Of a stretch of DNA of 64,000 nt, positions 9,601 through 18,082 are shown piece after piece; positions within the stretch are counted from its first letter, which is position 1, and every line of letters starts with the position of its first letter. Made by a program: the position numbers and the translations under genes. This DNA comes from Leisingera sp. JC1 (GTDB lineage Bacteria > Pseudomonadota > Alphaproteobacteria > Rhodobacterales > Rhodobacteraceae). The stretch covers positions 138,359-202,358 of the forward strand of contig NZ_LYUZ01000103.1 of the NCBI RefSeq assembly GCF_001679925.1, in the 5' to 3' direction. Under the pieces are notes generated by a model that ran no database searches, had not been told where the DNA came from, and saw only the letters and a program-made list of their open reading frames with translations.

Positions 9601-10466
9601 GCTGCGTCCTGTTTCACCGATTTGAGGGCTTCTTCAAGTTCCGAAAAGCCTGGACGGAAATGCGACGGAGTGTTCTGGCGGCCGACCTCGATGCAGATGG
9701 CCGCGGCGTGATTGTGAAGGTTGGCAACCAGTACTTCGCGGATCAGCTGATAAAAGTGGGAATCCTCTTCGACCACGGCCTTCACCTTGCCCGCAAAGGG
9801 CGCAACCAGGCCATAGGACAGGAAAACACCAAGGAAAGTACCAACCAGCGCGCCGCCAATCAGCTTGCCCAGAACTTCTGGCGGCTGGTCGATCGACCCC
9901 ATGGTCTTGATCACACCCAGAACAGCCGCAACAATCCCCAGCGCGGGCAGACCGTCAGCCATAGTCTGCAGCGCGTGGCTGGAGTGCAGCGCGTGATGCA
10001 GGTTGGCCTCCATCCGCTTTTCGAGCACTTCCTCGACCTGGTGCGGGTCATCATAGTTCATCGAGGCCGAGCGCATGGTGTCGCAAATCAGGTTCACTGC
10101 TTCCTTGTCCCCCAGGATCTTGGGATACTTGTTGAACACAGAAGAGTTTTCCGGATCCTCGATATGCTGCTCCACTTCAACCGGATTGGCCCGCGCGATG
10201 CGGATCAGCGCAAACAGCAGGCAAAGAAGATCGCGGTAATCATCCGGCTTCCATTTGGGGCCCTTGAACACCTTCCCAATGTCCTTGAGCGTGTGCTTCA
10301 CGCCGCCCATGTCATTGGCAATGAGGAAGGCGCCGACCGCAGCCCCGCCAATCATCATCATTTCAAACGGCAGCGACTTCAGGATGATCGCCATCTTGCC
10401 GCCGGCCAGAAGGTATCCGCCGAACACCATGGCAAAGATCACCACAATGCCTACAATCCCGATCAT
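9597..10466 (-). CDS. motA: Flagellar stator protein MotA
   Basis: A 289-residue inner-membrane ion-channel subunit of the flagellar motor. Four transmembrane segments occur in the MotA arrangement: two N-terminal (about 1-20 and 33-52) and two C-terminal (about 170-195 and 205-225, including the GIVAAVLGVIKTMGSIDQPP region). A large cytoplasmic loop carries the conserved charged residues that contact FliG. A proton channel is likely but inferred. Its partner motB is encoded 10.5 kb away rather than in the usual motAB pair. A degenerate CTAA-N7-CTAA motif lies 48 bases upstream of the start. Confidence 0.95.
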   Translation of the reverse strand: MIGIVGIVVIFAMVFGGYLLAGGKMAIILKSLPFEMMMIGGAAVGAFLIANDMGGVKHTLKDIGKVFKGPKWKPDDYRDLLCLLFALIRIARANPVEVEQHIEDPENSSVFNKYPKILGDKEAVNLICDTMRSASMNYDDPHQVEEVLEKRMEANLHHALHSSHALQTMADGLPALGIVAAVLGVIKTMGSIDQPPEVLGKLIGGALVGTFLGVFLSYGLVAPFAGKVKAVVEEDSHFYQLIREVLVANLHNHAAAICIEVGRQNTPSHFRPGFSELEEALKSVKQDAA

Positions 10467-10514
10467 AGGTGCACTCCGAATTCCGTTGGTTTTTATTAGT
10501 TTAGGCGAGTCTTC

Positions 10515-10529
10515 CTAAGGAAAGACTAA
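10515..10529 (-). promoter_or_regulatory. Degenerate CtrA-type box upstream of motA
   Basis: CTAA-N7-CTAA (TTAG-N7-TTAG on the minus strand) has one mismatch to TTAA in each half. It lies 48 bases before the motA start, the same spacing as the better boxes in this window. The arms of a short palindrome overlap it (10510-10527), so it may instead be part of a hairpin ending the MotE-like transcript. Confidence 0.3.
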
Positions 10530-10544
10530 GCCGCCGCGCCCAAG

Positions 10545-11153
10545 TTATTCCTTGGGCACGGATCCATTGCGTCCGGCCAGGACCACGCTGATCGTATAGG
10601 CAGCTTCAGGGCTGAGGCCTGCCATGATTCCCGCCGCCGCCTCTGGCTGCATCCGGGCCAGGAAACCCGCAGCAAATGCCGGGTCCATTTCCTCGAACAA
10701 TGCTGAGGCTTCCTTGGGTTTCATCTGTTCATAAACCGTCGTCAGCCGGGATACATCCGCTTCCGTTGCCCCGTCAGCCAGCGCGAGGGTCGCGCGCAGA
10801 TTCTCTTCCGCCTGCTCCAACGCCGCCAGTTTCATATCAATCGCCTGATCGGCAATTTCCAGCGCTTTCATCCGGTCCTCGATCTCCGCCTCACGGGCAG
10901 CCAAGACCTCTTCCCTCTGCTGAAATGCAGCCAGCATTGTCTGCAACTCTGCCGATGTCGGCATCGCGTCGCGCTGCGGCTGCCCGTTGTGCGTTGCCTC
11001 TTCTTGGCCCGCCTCCTTGAGGCTCGCCACTTCACGCGCAATTGCGGGCCCCGCCTCAAGCCCCAGCCGCACCACGGCAGAGCCCATCAGCAGCAGCGCC
11101 AGCATCATCAGAGTGCCGCTGCGCCGGAAGCGCTTGGTTTTCTTCGCCATCAC
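10545..11153 (-). CDS. MotE-like protein (MgtE_N-like helical domain, coiled coil)
   Basis: A 202-residue protein with an N-terminal membrane anchor or uncleaved signal (residues 14-32) and a coiled coil (about 75-130). The C-terminal domain, YEQMKPKEASALFEEMDPAF then AAGFLARMQPEAAAGIMAGL, matches the MgtE N-terminal-like repeat found in MotE proteins. Sinorhizobium MotE is a periplasmic chaperone for MotC. The gene overlaps its upstream neighbour by 4 bases and precedes motA. It is therefore placed to assist the large periplasmic protein encoded after motA. Confidence 0.75.
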   Translation of the reverse strand: MMAKKTKRFRRSGTLMMLALLLMGSAVVRLGLEAGPAIAREVASLKEAGQEEATHNGQPQRDAMPTSAELQTMLAAFQQREEVLAAREAEIEDRMKALEIADQAIDMKLAALEQAEENLRATLALADGATEADVSRLTTVYEQMKPKEASALFEEMDPAFAAGFLARMQPEAAAGIMAGLSPEAAYTISVVLAGRNGSVPKE

Positions 11154-11599
11154 GCCACCCGATTCTGGCTACGGTTGTGGCGCACAAACATCAAACCGGC
11201 AGACTTCGGTTCTTCCTGTGCCTCGGCAGCGGGCTGCGGATCGGCCTCATAGGCTGCTGCCATTGCCGCGTCCTCGGCAGCGGGTGCCGCTGGCGCAGGG
11301 GCCGCAGCACCGGCCTCGGGTATGTCGTGCATCGACGCCATCATCAGTTCCAGCCGCTGAGCCACAGATTCGGCCCGGCCGGTCAGTTGCTGCAGCGCCT
11401 TGCTGGACCCATCAGACACCTGCTGGGCCGATTGCAGCGATTTGTTCAGGTCATCAACCTGTGCAGACAGAACGGCGACCGCTCCGCCAACACCTTTTTC
11501 CAGGTCATTGAACCGCTTCAGCCGGCGCGACAGCACCAGACAATAGAATCCGGCGCCCAGCGCTCCGGCCGCAAGCAGGATATCAGCAATAATGTCCAT
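11150..11599 (-). CDS. Small membrane-anchored coiled-coil protein of the stator operon
   Basis: A 149-residue protein with one N-terminal transmembrane helix (about 5-22) and a helical stretch (about 25-95) predicted to be coiled coil (SAQVDDLNKSLQSAQQVSDG). An Ala/Pro-rich low-complexity tail follows. It may belong to the DUF6468-type proteins that occur in alphaproteobacterial flagellar operons; that assignment is from memory. It lies 9 bases after fliL copy 2 and overlaps the MotE-like gene by 4 bases. No functional residue can be named. Confidence 0.6.
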   Translation of the reverse strand: MDIIADILLAAGALGAGFYCLVLSRRLKRFNDLEKGVGGAVAVLSAQVDDLNKSLQSAQQVSDGSSKALQQLTGRAESVAQRLELMMASMHDIPEAGAAAPAPAAPAAEDAAMAAAYEADPQPAAEAQEEPKSAGLMFVRHNRSQNRVA

Positions 11600-11608
11600 C
11601 CTGTCCTC

Positions 11609-12133
11609 CTAGTTCAGTACGAAATCCATGATCAGCAGATCGCGCACACGGCCTTGACCGGTGGCAATGTTGATCCGCCGCAGCATCTGCGCCCTCAGTT
11701 TCGGCAGCGCCATCGGATCAGACAGATCCTCAAGCTCCAATGCTCTCAGATAGCTGTTCAGGACATCGACAACCCGCGGGAGGACTCTTTCGACTTCGGC
11801 CTGGTGTGCCAGGCTGACCTCTAGTTGCGCGCGGAACCTGAGATGCTTCAAACCGCTGGCTTTGCGCAGGGTAATCAGAATCGGGTCCATTTCGATGAAA
11901 GCAAGATTGGCGATATCATTCGCCGTCTCGCCTGTGTCCACGCCTTCTGGCGCCACTTCGGCCGCGGTCGCCGGTTCTGGCGCCGCTTTCTGACCAAAGG
12001 GAAGAAGGCCTGACTGAACGGCAAAGAATCCGCCGCCTGCCCCTGCCAGCGCCAGCACTGCCCCAATGATCAGGGGCAGTTTGCCTTTCTTGGCCGGGGT
12101 TTCTGCTTCGATATCTACTGCAGCGTCTGTCAT
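11609..12133 (-). CDS. fliL: Flagellar basal-body protein FliL (copy 2)
   Basis: A 174-residue protein with one transmembrane helix (about residues 19-41) and a periplasmic FliL domain. The domain includes IEMDPILITLRKASGLKHLR and the C-terminal INIATGQGRVRDLLIMDFVL pattern. It heads a minus-strand operon with a small membrane protein, MotE-like, motA and the AMIN/repeat gene, fitting FliL's role in supporting stators. I chose ATG at 12133 (MTDAAVDIEA) because the 11 residues upstream of it do not look like FliL. A CtrA-type box at 12180-12194 is shared with the divergent fliF. Confidence 0.88.
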   Translation of the reverse strand: MTDAAVDIEAETPAKKGKLPLIIGAVLALAGAGGGFFAVQSGLLPFGQKAAPEPATAAEVAPEGVDTGETANDIANLAFIEMDPILITLRKASGLKHLRFRAQLEVSLAHQAEVERVLPRVVDVLNSYLRALELEDLSDPMALPKLRAQMLRRINIATGQGRVRDLLIMDFVLN

Positions 12134-12179
12134 GGCTATCCCTAAAACGTCGTGCAGCTTCTTCATAACCTGCGAGGAA

Positions 12180-12194
12180 CTAACCGAATGTTAA
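12180..12194. promoter_or_regulatory. CtrA-type box between divergent fliL copy 2 and fliF
   Basis: CTAA-N7-TTAA, one mismatch to the TTAA-N7-TTAA consensus. It lies 58 bases before the fliF GTG and 46 bases before the fliL ATG, so one bound CtrA dimer could control both transcripts. The regulator assignment is inferred from motif and spacing. Confidence 0.55.
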
Positions 12195-12252
12195 GGCCGA
12201 TCCGTCAAAACGGTTGCATGCCGGAGAGAACGCCGGTGCGACGGAGGTTAAT

Positions 12253-13929
12253 GTGCAGCAGATCAAGAATGTCTGGGCAGAAATGGACATGAGAAAGCGT
12301 CTGATTGCCGTGGGAGCCACGGTGATCATGATTCTCAGCGTCATCGCGATGTCCCACGTGGCAAGCAAGCCAACAATGACACTGCTCTATGCCGGGCTGG
12401 AAAGCGGCTCGGCCGGGGATGTGGTGCGGGCGCTGGAACAGCGCGGCACCCAATTTGAAGTGCGCGGCGGCTCGATTTATGTGCCGTCCACACAACGCGA
12501 TGAACTTCGTATGACACTGGCCAGCGAAGGCCTTCCTGCCAACGGCGGCAAGGGATACGAACTCCTTGATTCGCTTAGTGGTTTCGGCACCACCTCACAA
12601 ATGTTCGACGCCGCATACTGGCGCGCGAAGGAAGGCGAATTGGCCCGTACAATCGTCGCCAGCCCGCATGTGAGCCAGGCACGGGTGCACATTGCAAATA
12701 CAGGGTCGAATCCTTTTCAGCGGACTGTCGAACCCACAGCTTCCGTCTCCATTGTGCCGATGGGGTCTCCGATCACGCCCGCCCAGGCCAATGCAATCCG
12801 TTTTCTAGTGTCGTCCGCTGTTACCGGACTGGCAGTGGACAACGTGGCCGTTATTGATGCCAACGGTGCCCTGATCGGCTCCTCTGACACCACTGCAGCA
12901 GCTGCTGCGGGCACCGATGACCGCTCGCAAACGATTCGGGAACGCGTGCTGCGGCTTGTCGAGGCTCGCGTGGGCCAGGGCAATGCCGTTGTCGAAGTCA
13001 GTGTGGAAACCATCACTGACACCGAATCGATCCGCGAGAAGCTGGTGGACCCGAAAAGCCGTGTTGCTGTCAGCACCGATGTTGAAGAACGCGCTGATTC
13101 TTCCACGAACCAGTCCGGCGAGGTCACAGTTGCATCCAATATTCCTGACGGCGATGCAGCCTCTGGCCAAGGCTCCAAAGCAAACACCAGCGCCACCCGG
13201 GAGAGAATCAACTATGAGATCTCGGAAACTGAAAAGGAAATCCTTCGCGGCCCTGGTGCAATCAAACGCCTGACCGTTGCGGTCCTGATCAACGGAACTG
13301 CCGCCACCAACGAAGCTGGAGAATCCGTTTTCCAGCCCCGCCCTGAAGAAGAACTGGCAGCAATGCGAGAGCTGATTTCAGCGGCGGTCGGCTTTGACGC
13401 AGACCGTGGAGACGTGATCACGCTCAAATCCATGGAATTGCCGGCCGTTGAACCGCAGGGCGTCGTGGCGACTTCTTCTTTCATGGATAAGCTCAATTTT
13501 GACGCCATGTCGCTGATCCAAATCGCCGCTCTCGCCATCGTCAGCCTGATACTGGGCCTGTTCGTTGTGCGCCCGATCCTGTCGAACCAGGGAGCTTCGG
13601 CAACTGCGCTTCCAGCACCTGGCGGCGGGGCTGATGCACTGCCCGGGCTTCCCGGAATGGGCGGCGATGGTTTCATGACCGCACCTGACCTGGGCGCCGG
13701 ACTGGCCCTGGATGGCGAGATTGAAAACAATGAAACCGGACAGTTCGAGCCGCTGGGCGGTCTGCCTGAGATGGGCACAGGGGATATGATGGGCGCTATC
13801 GGCCTGCCCGCCATGGGCGGCAGCACGGGTGATCCCGTCGACCGCCTGCGCAGCCTCATCGGCGAACGGCAGGAAGAAACCGTCCAAATCCTGCGCGGCT
13901 GGCTGGAAGAGAGTAAGGAACAGGCCTGA
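12253..13929 (+). CDS. fliF: Flagellar MS-ring protein FliF
   Basis: A 558-residue membrane protein forming the MS ring. One N-terminal transmembrane helix (about residues 17-37), two periplasmic ring-building domains and a C-terminal transmembrane helix (about 425-445) are visible. The cytoplasmic tail ends in a helix (RLRSLIGERQEETVQILRGW) of the FliG-binding type. I chose GTG at 12253 because GGAGG lies 5 bases upstream; an ATG 13 codons earlier has no such site. It heads fliF-fliH-fliN-fliP. fliG, which often follows fliF, is absent here. Confidence 0.95.
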   Translation: MQQIKNVWAEMDMRKRLIAVGATVIMILSVIAMSHVASKPTMTLLYAGLESGSAGDVVRALEQRGTQFEVRGGSIYVPSTQRDELRMTLASEGLPANGGKGYELLDSLSGFGTTSQMFDAAYWRAKEGELARTIVASPHVSQARVHIANTGSNPFQRTVEPTASVSIVPMGSPITPAQANAIRFLVSSAVTGLAVDNVAVIDANGALIGSSDTTAAAAAGTDDRSQTIRERVLRLVEARVGQGNAVVEVSVETITDTESIREKLVDPKSRVAVSTDVEERADSSTNQSGEVTVASNIPDGDAASGQGSKANTSATRERINYEISETEKEILRGPGAIKRLTVAVLINGTAATNEAGESVFQPRPEEELAAMRELISAAVGFDADRGDVITLKSMELPAVEPQGVVATSSFMDKLNFDAMSLIQIAALAIVSLILGLFVVRPILSNQGASATALPAPGGGADALPGLPGMGGDGFMTAPDLGAGLALDGEIENNETGQFEPLGGLPEMGTGDMMGAIGLPAMGGSTGDPVDRLRSLIGERQEETVQILRGWLEESKEQA

Positions 13930-14528
13930 TGACGATTGCACATTTGCTAGAAGACTTCGGTATGAAGACACCGGTGGAGCCTGCTCTGCCAGCAATTTCC
14001 GAGGAGCTCATAGAAGAACAGCGCCTGGCGTCCTTTGAGAACGGCTATAGTGCCGGCTGGGATGACGCGGTGACGGCAAAGGATCAGGAGAACACCCGGA
14101 TCTCAGCCGAACTTGCCAGTTCGCTTGAGGACCTGAATTTCACCTACCAGGAAGCGCAAAGCCAGCTGCTCGACTCACTGGATCCGATGTTCAAGGTGCT
14201 GACCAGTGCGGTTCTTCCGGATGCGATGGCTGCTTCCTTCGGCCATCACATCGTCGACCAGCTGGCAGGCATGGCCAAGGGGCAGACCGACCAGCCGATG
14301 CAAATCGTGGTTTCTCCAGGCGAAGGCGCTGCAGTTCGCAGTCTGCTGCCGGAGAAGTTTTCCGTGCCAGTGACAGTTCGGGAAGACAGCGTTCTGTCGC
14401 CGGGCCAAGCGTATCTGAGCGTGGGCGGCGCGGAGTGTGAAATCAACTGCGACGCCCTTCTCGAGTCCATCCAGGATTCGATCGAAGCCTTTACCTATCA
14501 CGCAAATGAGGACAGCCACTATGGATGA
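13929..14528 (+). CDS. fliH: FliH-like flagellar ATPase-associated protein
   Basis: A 199-residue soluble protein. An N-terminal helical part contains the GYSAGWDDA glycine-repeat segment and coiled coil (about 45-85). The C-terminal domain resembles the FliH/YscL ATPase-regulator fold (IVVSPGEGAAVRSLLPEKFS, then VREDSVLSPGQAYLSVGGAE). FliH binds the export ATPase FliI and links it to FliN. Position between fliF and fliN supports the call, though overall similarity is modest. It overlaps the fliF stop by one base and fliN by eight. Confidence 0.75.
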   Translation: MTIAHLLEDFGMKTPVEPALPAISEELIEEQRLASFENGYSAGWDDAVTAKDQENTRISAELASSLEDLNFTYQEAQSQLLDSLDPMFKVLTSAVLPDAMAASFGHHIVDQLAGMAKGQTDQPMQIVVSPGEGAAVRSLLPEKFSVPVTVREDSVLSPGQAYLSVGGAECEINCDALLESIQDSIEAFTYHANEDSHYG

Positions 14529-14817
14529 CGCGGCCGATCTGAACAAGAAATCTGCCGATGCGAGCAACCCATTCGTTTCGGTTCCCGTTGAAGTGGTTGT
14601 CTCGGTCGGTAAGGCCCGGCCATTGATCCGCGACCTGGTCAGCCTGGGTGAAAACGCCATTCTGACCTTGGACAAGCGGGTCGAAGACCCGGTGGACCTG
14701 TATGTAGGTGACCGGCTTGTGGCCCGCGGCCAATTGGAAGAACTGGAAGGCGACCAGGCAGGACAGCTGGCCGTGCGCCTAACGGAAATTGCCGATCTGC
14801 AAAGCGGTTTGGGATGA
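14521..14817 (+). CDS. fliN: Flagellar motor switch protein FliN
   Basis: A 98-residue C-ring protein with the SpoA domain: VPVEVVVSVGKARPLIRDLV, then LGENAILTLDKRVEDPVDLY and VGDRLVARGQLEEL. It cooperates with FliM and FliG in torque switching and docks FliH. The ATG at 14521 gives a standard short FliN; upstream in-frame codons overlap fliH and add nothing family-like. It overlaps fliH by 8 bases and fliP by 4. Confidence 0.93.
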   Translation: MDDAADLNKKSADASNPFVSVPVEVVVSVGKARPLIRDLVSLGENAILTLDKRVEDPVDLYVGDRLVARGQLEELEGDQAGQLAVRLTEIADLQSGLG

Positions 14818-15557
14818 CACATACGACATTTGTGCGGGCGGCTCTGGTCTCAGTTCTGCTGCTGGCCCTGCCGCACACCGCTCTGGCTCAAGAAATGAGC
14901 CTCTCACTGGCTGACGGGCAGTCGATATCCGCCCGCTCTATCCAGCTGATCCTGCTAATTACTGTGCTCAGCCTGGCCCCGGGCCTGCTGATCATGATTA
15001 CCTGCTTCCCGTTCCTGGTGACGGTTCTTTCCATCCTCCGCCAGGGCATCGGGCTGCAGCAGGCGCCCCCCAACATGCTGATGATCAGCCTCGCGCTTTT
15101 TCTGACCTATTTCGTGATGGAACCGGTCTTCACCGAAGCCTGGACCACGGGAATCAATCCGCTTCTGGAAGAGCGGCTGGAGCCCGGCGAAGCCATCACG
15201 CGCAGCTTGGAGCCGTTCCGGGCATTCATGGCAAACAGGCTGGACCCGGACACGTTTTATGCAATTGCAGACCTCAGGCCCGAGACACAGGGCCTGGACC
15301 CGGTGCCTGAGGCACCTTTGTCGGCTTTGGTGCCAAGCTTTCTGCTGTCAGAGATTGCCCGGGCCTTTCAAATCGGATTCCTGGTGTTCCTGCCGTTCCT
15401 TGTGATTGATCTCGTCGTTGCCGCGATCCTGATGTCGATGGGGATGATGATGGTCCCTCCAGCCATCGTTTCCCTGCCCTTCAAGCTGGCGTTCTTTGTT
15501 GTCGCCGATGGCTGGAGCCTGATCGCCACCGCACTGGTCCGCAGCTACTATCCCTGA
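14814..15557 (+). CDS. fliP: Flagellar export gate protein FliP
   Basis: A 247-residue inner-membrane core of the export gate, built with FliQ and FliR. It has a cleavable signal peptide (ending ALA, about residue 25), four transmembrane segments and the FliP signatures FPFLVTVLSILRQGIGLQQA and FLPFLVIDLVVAAILMSMGM. The ATG overlaps the fliN stop by 4 bases. A hairpin terminator follows. The length is typical of FliP. Confidence 0.97.
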   Translation: MTHTTFVRAALVSVLLLALPHTALAQEMSLSLADGQSISARSIQLILLITVLSLAPGLLIMITCFPFLVTVLSILRQGIGLQQAPPNMLMISLALFLTYFVMEPVFTEAWTTGINPLLEERLEPGEAITRSLEPFRAFMANRLDPDTFYAIADLRPETQGLDPVPEAPLSALVPSFLLSEIARAFQIGFLVFLPFLVIDLVVAAILMSMGMMMVPPAIVSLPFKLAFFVVADGWSLIATALVRSYYP

Positions 15558-15580
15558 ACATTCCAATCCAAGCTGAAGAC

Positions 15581-15612
15581 GCCGGGCACATTTTGTGTCC
15601 GGCATTTTTTTT
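15581..15612 (+). terminator. Terminator of the fliF-fliP operon
   Basis: Stem of about 9 bp (GCCGGxCACA type against TGTGTCCGGC) followed by a run of eight T, starting 24 bases after the fliP stop. Confidence 0.85.
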
Positions 15613-15919
15613 GCGGAAAAGCCATCTGCAAACAGTACCAAAAAAGGAACCTGCTGCTGTCCGGCTGTGTTTGAACGCACATCCGGAAACATGGCCGCAA
15701 ACGTCTCTTGAAATTATACGTGCCGCTTCGGACGTTCATCTTGATTCGGAACCGCACATATTGCTCAGCCAAGACGGTCAGTTTATGCAGCTCCCGTTGA
15801 ACAAACATACCACCACAGGCAGATTCGGTCGCAAGTGAACGGATGAGAGCAAACCGGCCTTTGCTGAGCAGCTTTCTCTTCCAAAGCTGTGTCAGACGGC
15901 ATCACCAGAAAGCAAAATA

Positions 15920-15944
15920 CCCGGCCCTTACAAGAAAGGCCGGG
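15920..15944 (-). terminator. Terminator of the flgE-flgI operon
   Basis: Seven-bp stem CCCGGCC/GGCCGGG, followed on the minus strand by TATTTTG, shortly after the flgI stop. Confidence 0.75.
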
Positions 15945-15968
15945 GCAAGCTTCCCAAGAAGACTAGGG

Positions 15969-17075
15969 TCAGCGGACCACGAACTCCGCGTGAAGGGCTC
16001 CCGCCGCCTTGAGGCTTTTGAGAATGTCGATCATGTCCCGCGGCGATACGCCTAGGGCATTCAGACCGGCGACTACTTCAGACAGAGACGTTGTTTCGGG
16101 AACTTCTGCCAGCTGTATTCCTTCCTCTTCCTCGATAGCGGCGCCAGTACGCGGCACGACAACTGTCTCACCATCAGAGAAGGGGTTGGGCTGCACGACC
16201 AATGGTGTCTCCTCAATCCGCAAGGTCAGATTGCCTTGGGCCACGGCGACACGGGAAATCCGCACATCACTGCCCATCACAATCGTGCCGGAGCGCTGAT
16301 CAACCACAACGCGCGCCTTGCGCTGGGGCTCAACCAGGATGTTTTCGATCCGTCCCACCGCATGAGCGGTCGAACGGGTGTTGGTGCGGCGAATGTCCAC
16401 CTCAACCGTGCCGGAATCCCGCATCAGGGCGACGTTGCCGCCAAATTCCGCATTGATTGCCCGTTCAATGCGCCCAGCGGTGGTGAAATCCGGTTCCCGC
16501 AACGCCAGCCGCATGGAATTGAGCGACGCGAGGTCAAAGTCAATTTCCCGCTCAACCCGGGCGCCCGACGGAATTACCCCGGCAGTCGGCACCCCTTGGG
16601 TAACGACTGCTGCTTCTCCTTCAGCTACCGCGCCGCCAGCCAGGATCGTTCCTTGGGCAACGGCATAGATCTGCCCATCCGCCGCATTCAGCGGGGTCAT
16701 GATCAGGGTGCCGCCCAGAAGGCTCTTGGAGTCGCCGATTGCCGACACTGTCACATCAATTGTGCTGCCGACACGAGCAAACGGCGGCAGCGTCGCAGTC
16801 ACAAAGACCGCGGCAACATTCTTCGGCCGGAATTGCTCCCCCGTCACGTTGACGCCGAGACGTTCCAAGATGTTGGACATGATTTCTTCGGTGAAGGGCG
16901 AGTTTCGCAAACCGTCACCGGTGCCATCCAGGCCAACAACCAGACCGTAGCCGACCAGATCATTGCCGCGGACGCCATCAAACTCGACCAGATCCTTGAG
17001 CCGGATTGCATTGGCCTGCGCCACTGCAGGCAGCAGAAACAGGCATGTGATAAGAAGGCGGAGAATTCTGATCAT
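15969..17075 (-). CDS. flgI: Flagellar P-ring protein FlgI
   Basis: A 368-residue periplasmic ring protein with a Sec signal peptide (residues 1-21, ending AQA). It shows FlgI family sequence throughout: RLKDLVEFDGVRGNDLVGYG, then VGLDGTGDGLRNSPFTEEIM, and a C-terminal LNALGVSPRDMIDILKSLKA. FlgI forms the P ring in the peptidoglycan layer and needs FlgA. The ATG overlaps the flgL stop by 4 bases, making it the last gene of flgE-flgK-flgL-flgI. Confidence 0.97.
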   Translation of the reverse strand: MIRILRLLITCLFLLPAVAQANAIRLKDLVEFDGVRGNDLVGYGLVVGLDGTGDGLRNSPFTEEIMSNILERLGVNVTGEQFRPKNVAAVFVTATLPPFARVGSTIDVTVSAIGDSKSLLGGTLIMTPLNAADGQIYAVAQGTILAGGAVAEGEAAVVTQGVPTAGVIPSGARVEREIDFDLASLNSMRLALREPDFTTAGRIERAINAEFGGNVALMRDSGTVEVDIRRTNTRSTAHAVGRIENILVEPQRKARVVVDQRSGTIVMGSDVRISRVAVAQGNLTLRIEETPLVVQPNPFSDGETVVVPRTGAAIEEEEGIQLAEVPETTSLSEVVAGLNALGVSPRDMIDILKSLKAAGALHAEFVVR

Positions 17076-18079
17076 GAGATGTACTTCAGCAGGGATAGCT
17101 GCGAGCTGCGCGCGGTGACCGTGTAAAGGCCTTCGAGCTGTGTCTGAGCTTCCTGCAGCCGGGTGTAGGTTTCATACGGGTCGGCAGAGACCAGGTTGTT
17201 CTTGACGATGCTCAGGCTGGTTTTCGAGGCCTCATTGCGAGTGTTGATTGCATCCAGGCGCCCTTCGATAAAGCCGACATCGGCCTGAACCTTGATCAAC
17301 CGGTCTTCACTTTCCGTCAGCTCGCTGCTGGCCTCGATAACCAGGTCGATCTTTACATCCTCAGTCAAGCCGAGACCGGGCTCGTCGGCCAGCGCCGTGA
17401 TCACATAGCTTTGCAGCGCATGTTTGAGGCTGGGGTCAGTGGCTTGGATGCCAAGGGAAACTTGTTCGCCCTCGCCCACTGTCACCGGCTGCAGCGCGGT
17501 TGCCGAGCCATTGTACATGACAGTGTCAAAGCCGGCCGGGTCATCAAACCAGTCCTTGACCGCCTGAATAATGTCGTTGGCTGTTGTCAGCCCTGATACT
17601 TCCGTCAGAATGGCGCTCATCAGCGTTCCGGAATTGTTGAGCGGCTTGGTATCCGTTGCCGTGCCGGCAAAGATGGTGCGGCCGCCGACTGAGGTGTTCA
17701 ACAAATTGATGGCGCTCGACATCCTCTGCCTGGCCTGGCTTCCGAACTGCTCTGCATTGTACTCGTCCATTGCCGGCGAGAGCGTCAGGATATCATTGCG
17801 CATCGACTGAACCTGGCCTTGAACTTTTTCGAGGCTGCCCTGAATGGTGGTGGCAAACAGCTGCACTTCGCTATTGGTGACCATGTAGCTGTCGAGCCGG
17901 TTCAAATTGCTTTCCAGATCCGCCAGATACGTGAAATCTCCTCCCAGGCGTTCAGTCAGGTTGGAGGTTTTCCCGGTTGCGAACTCCTCTGAAAGAGTCG
18001 TGACGTTTTCCTTGAGCTCCGCATTCCGGCCGCGGAGAAAGAGGTGCTGCGCCATATCGCCATAAGAATTAATAATCAT
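17072..18079 (-). CDS. flgL: Hook-filament junction protein FlgL
   Basis: A 335-residue flagellin-like junction protein (HAP3). The N- and C-terminal coiled-coil ends follow the flagellin pattern, and the central region contains GGRTIFAGTATDTKPLNNSG, typical of FlgL. It is exported by the flagellar type III system without a cleaved signal. It lies 3 bases after flgK and overlaps flgI by 4. Confidence 0.9.
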   Translation of the reverse strand: MIINSYGDMAQHLFLRGRNAELKENVTTLSEEFATGKTSNLTERLGGDFTYLADLESNLNRLDSYMVTNSEVQLFATTIQGSLEKVQGQVQSMRNDILTLSPAMDEYNAEQFGSQARQRMSSAINLLNTSVGGRTIFAGTATDTKPLNNSGTLMSAILTEVSGLTTANDIIQAVKDWFDDPAGFDTVMYNGSATALQPVTVGEGEQVSLGIQATDPSLKHALQSYVITALADEPGLGLTEDVKIDLVIEASSELTESEDRLIKVQADVGFIEGRLDAINTRNEASKTSLSIVKNNLVSADPYETYTRLQEAQTQLEGLYTVTARSSQLSLLKYIS

Positions 18080-18082
18080 GCG

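Larger units (their letters stand above)
15558..15968. other. 411-bp spacer between convergent fliP and flgI
   Basis: Contains the fliP terminator (15581-15612) and the flgI terminator (15920-15944). Between them lies about 300 bp of lower-GC sequence with only short unconvincing frames. I see no gene, RNA or repeat there. Confidence 0.5.
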
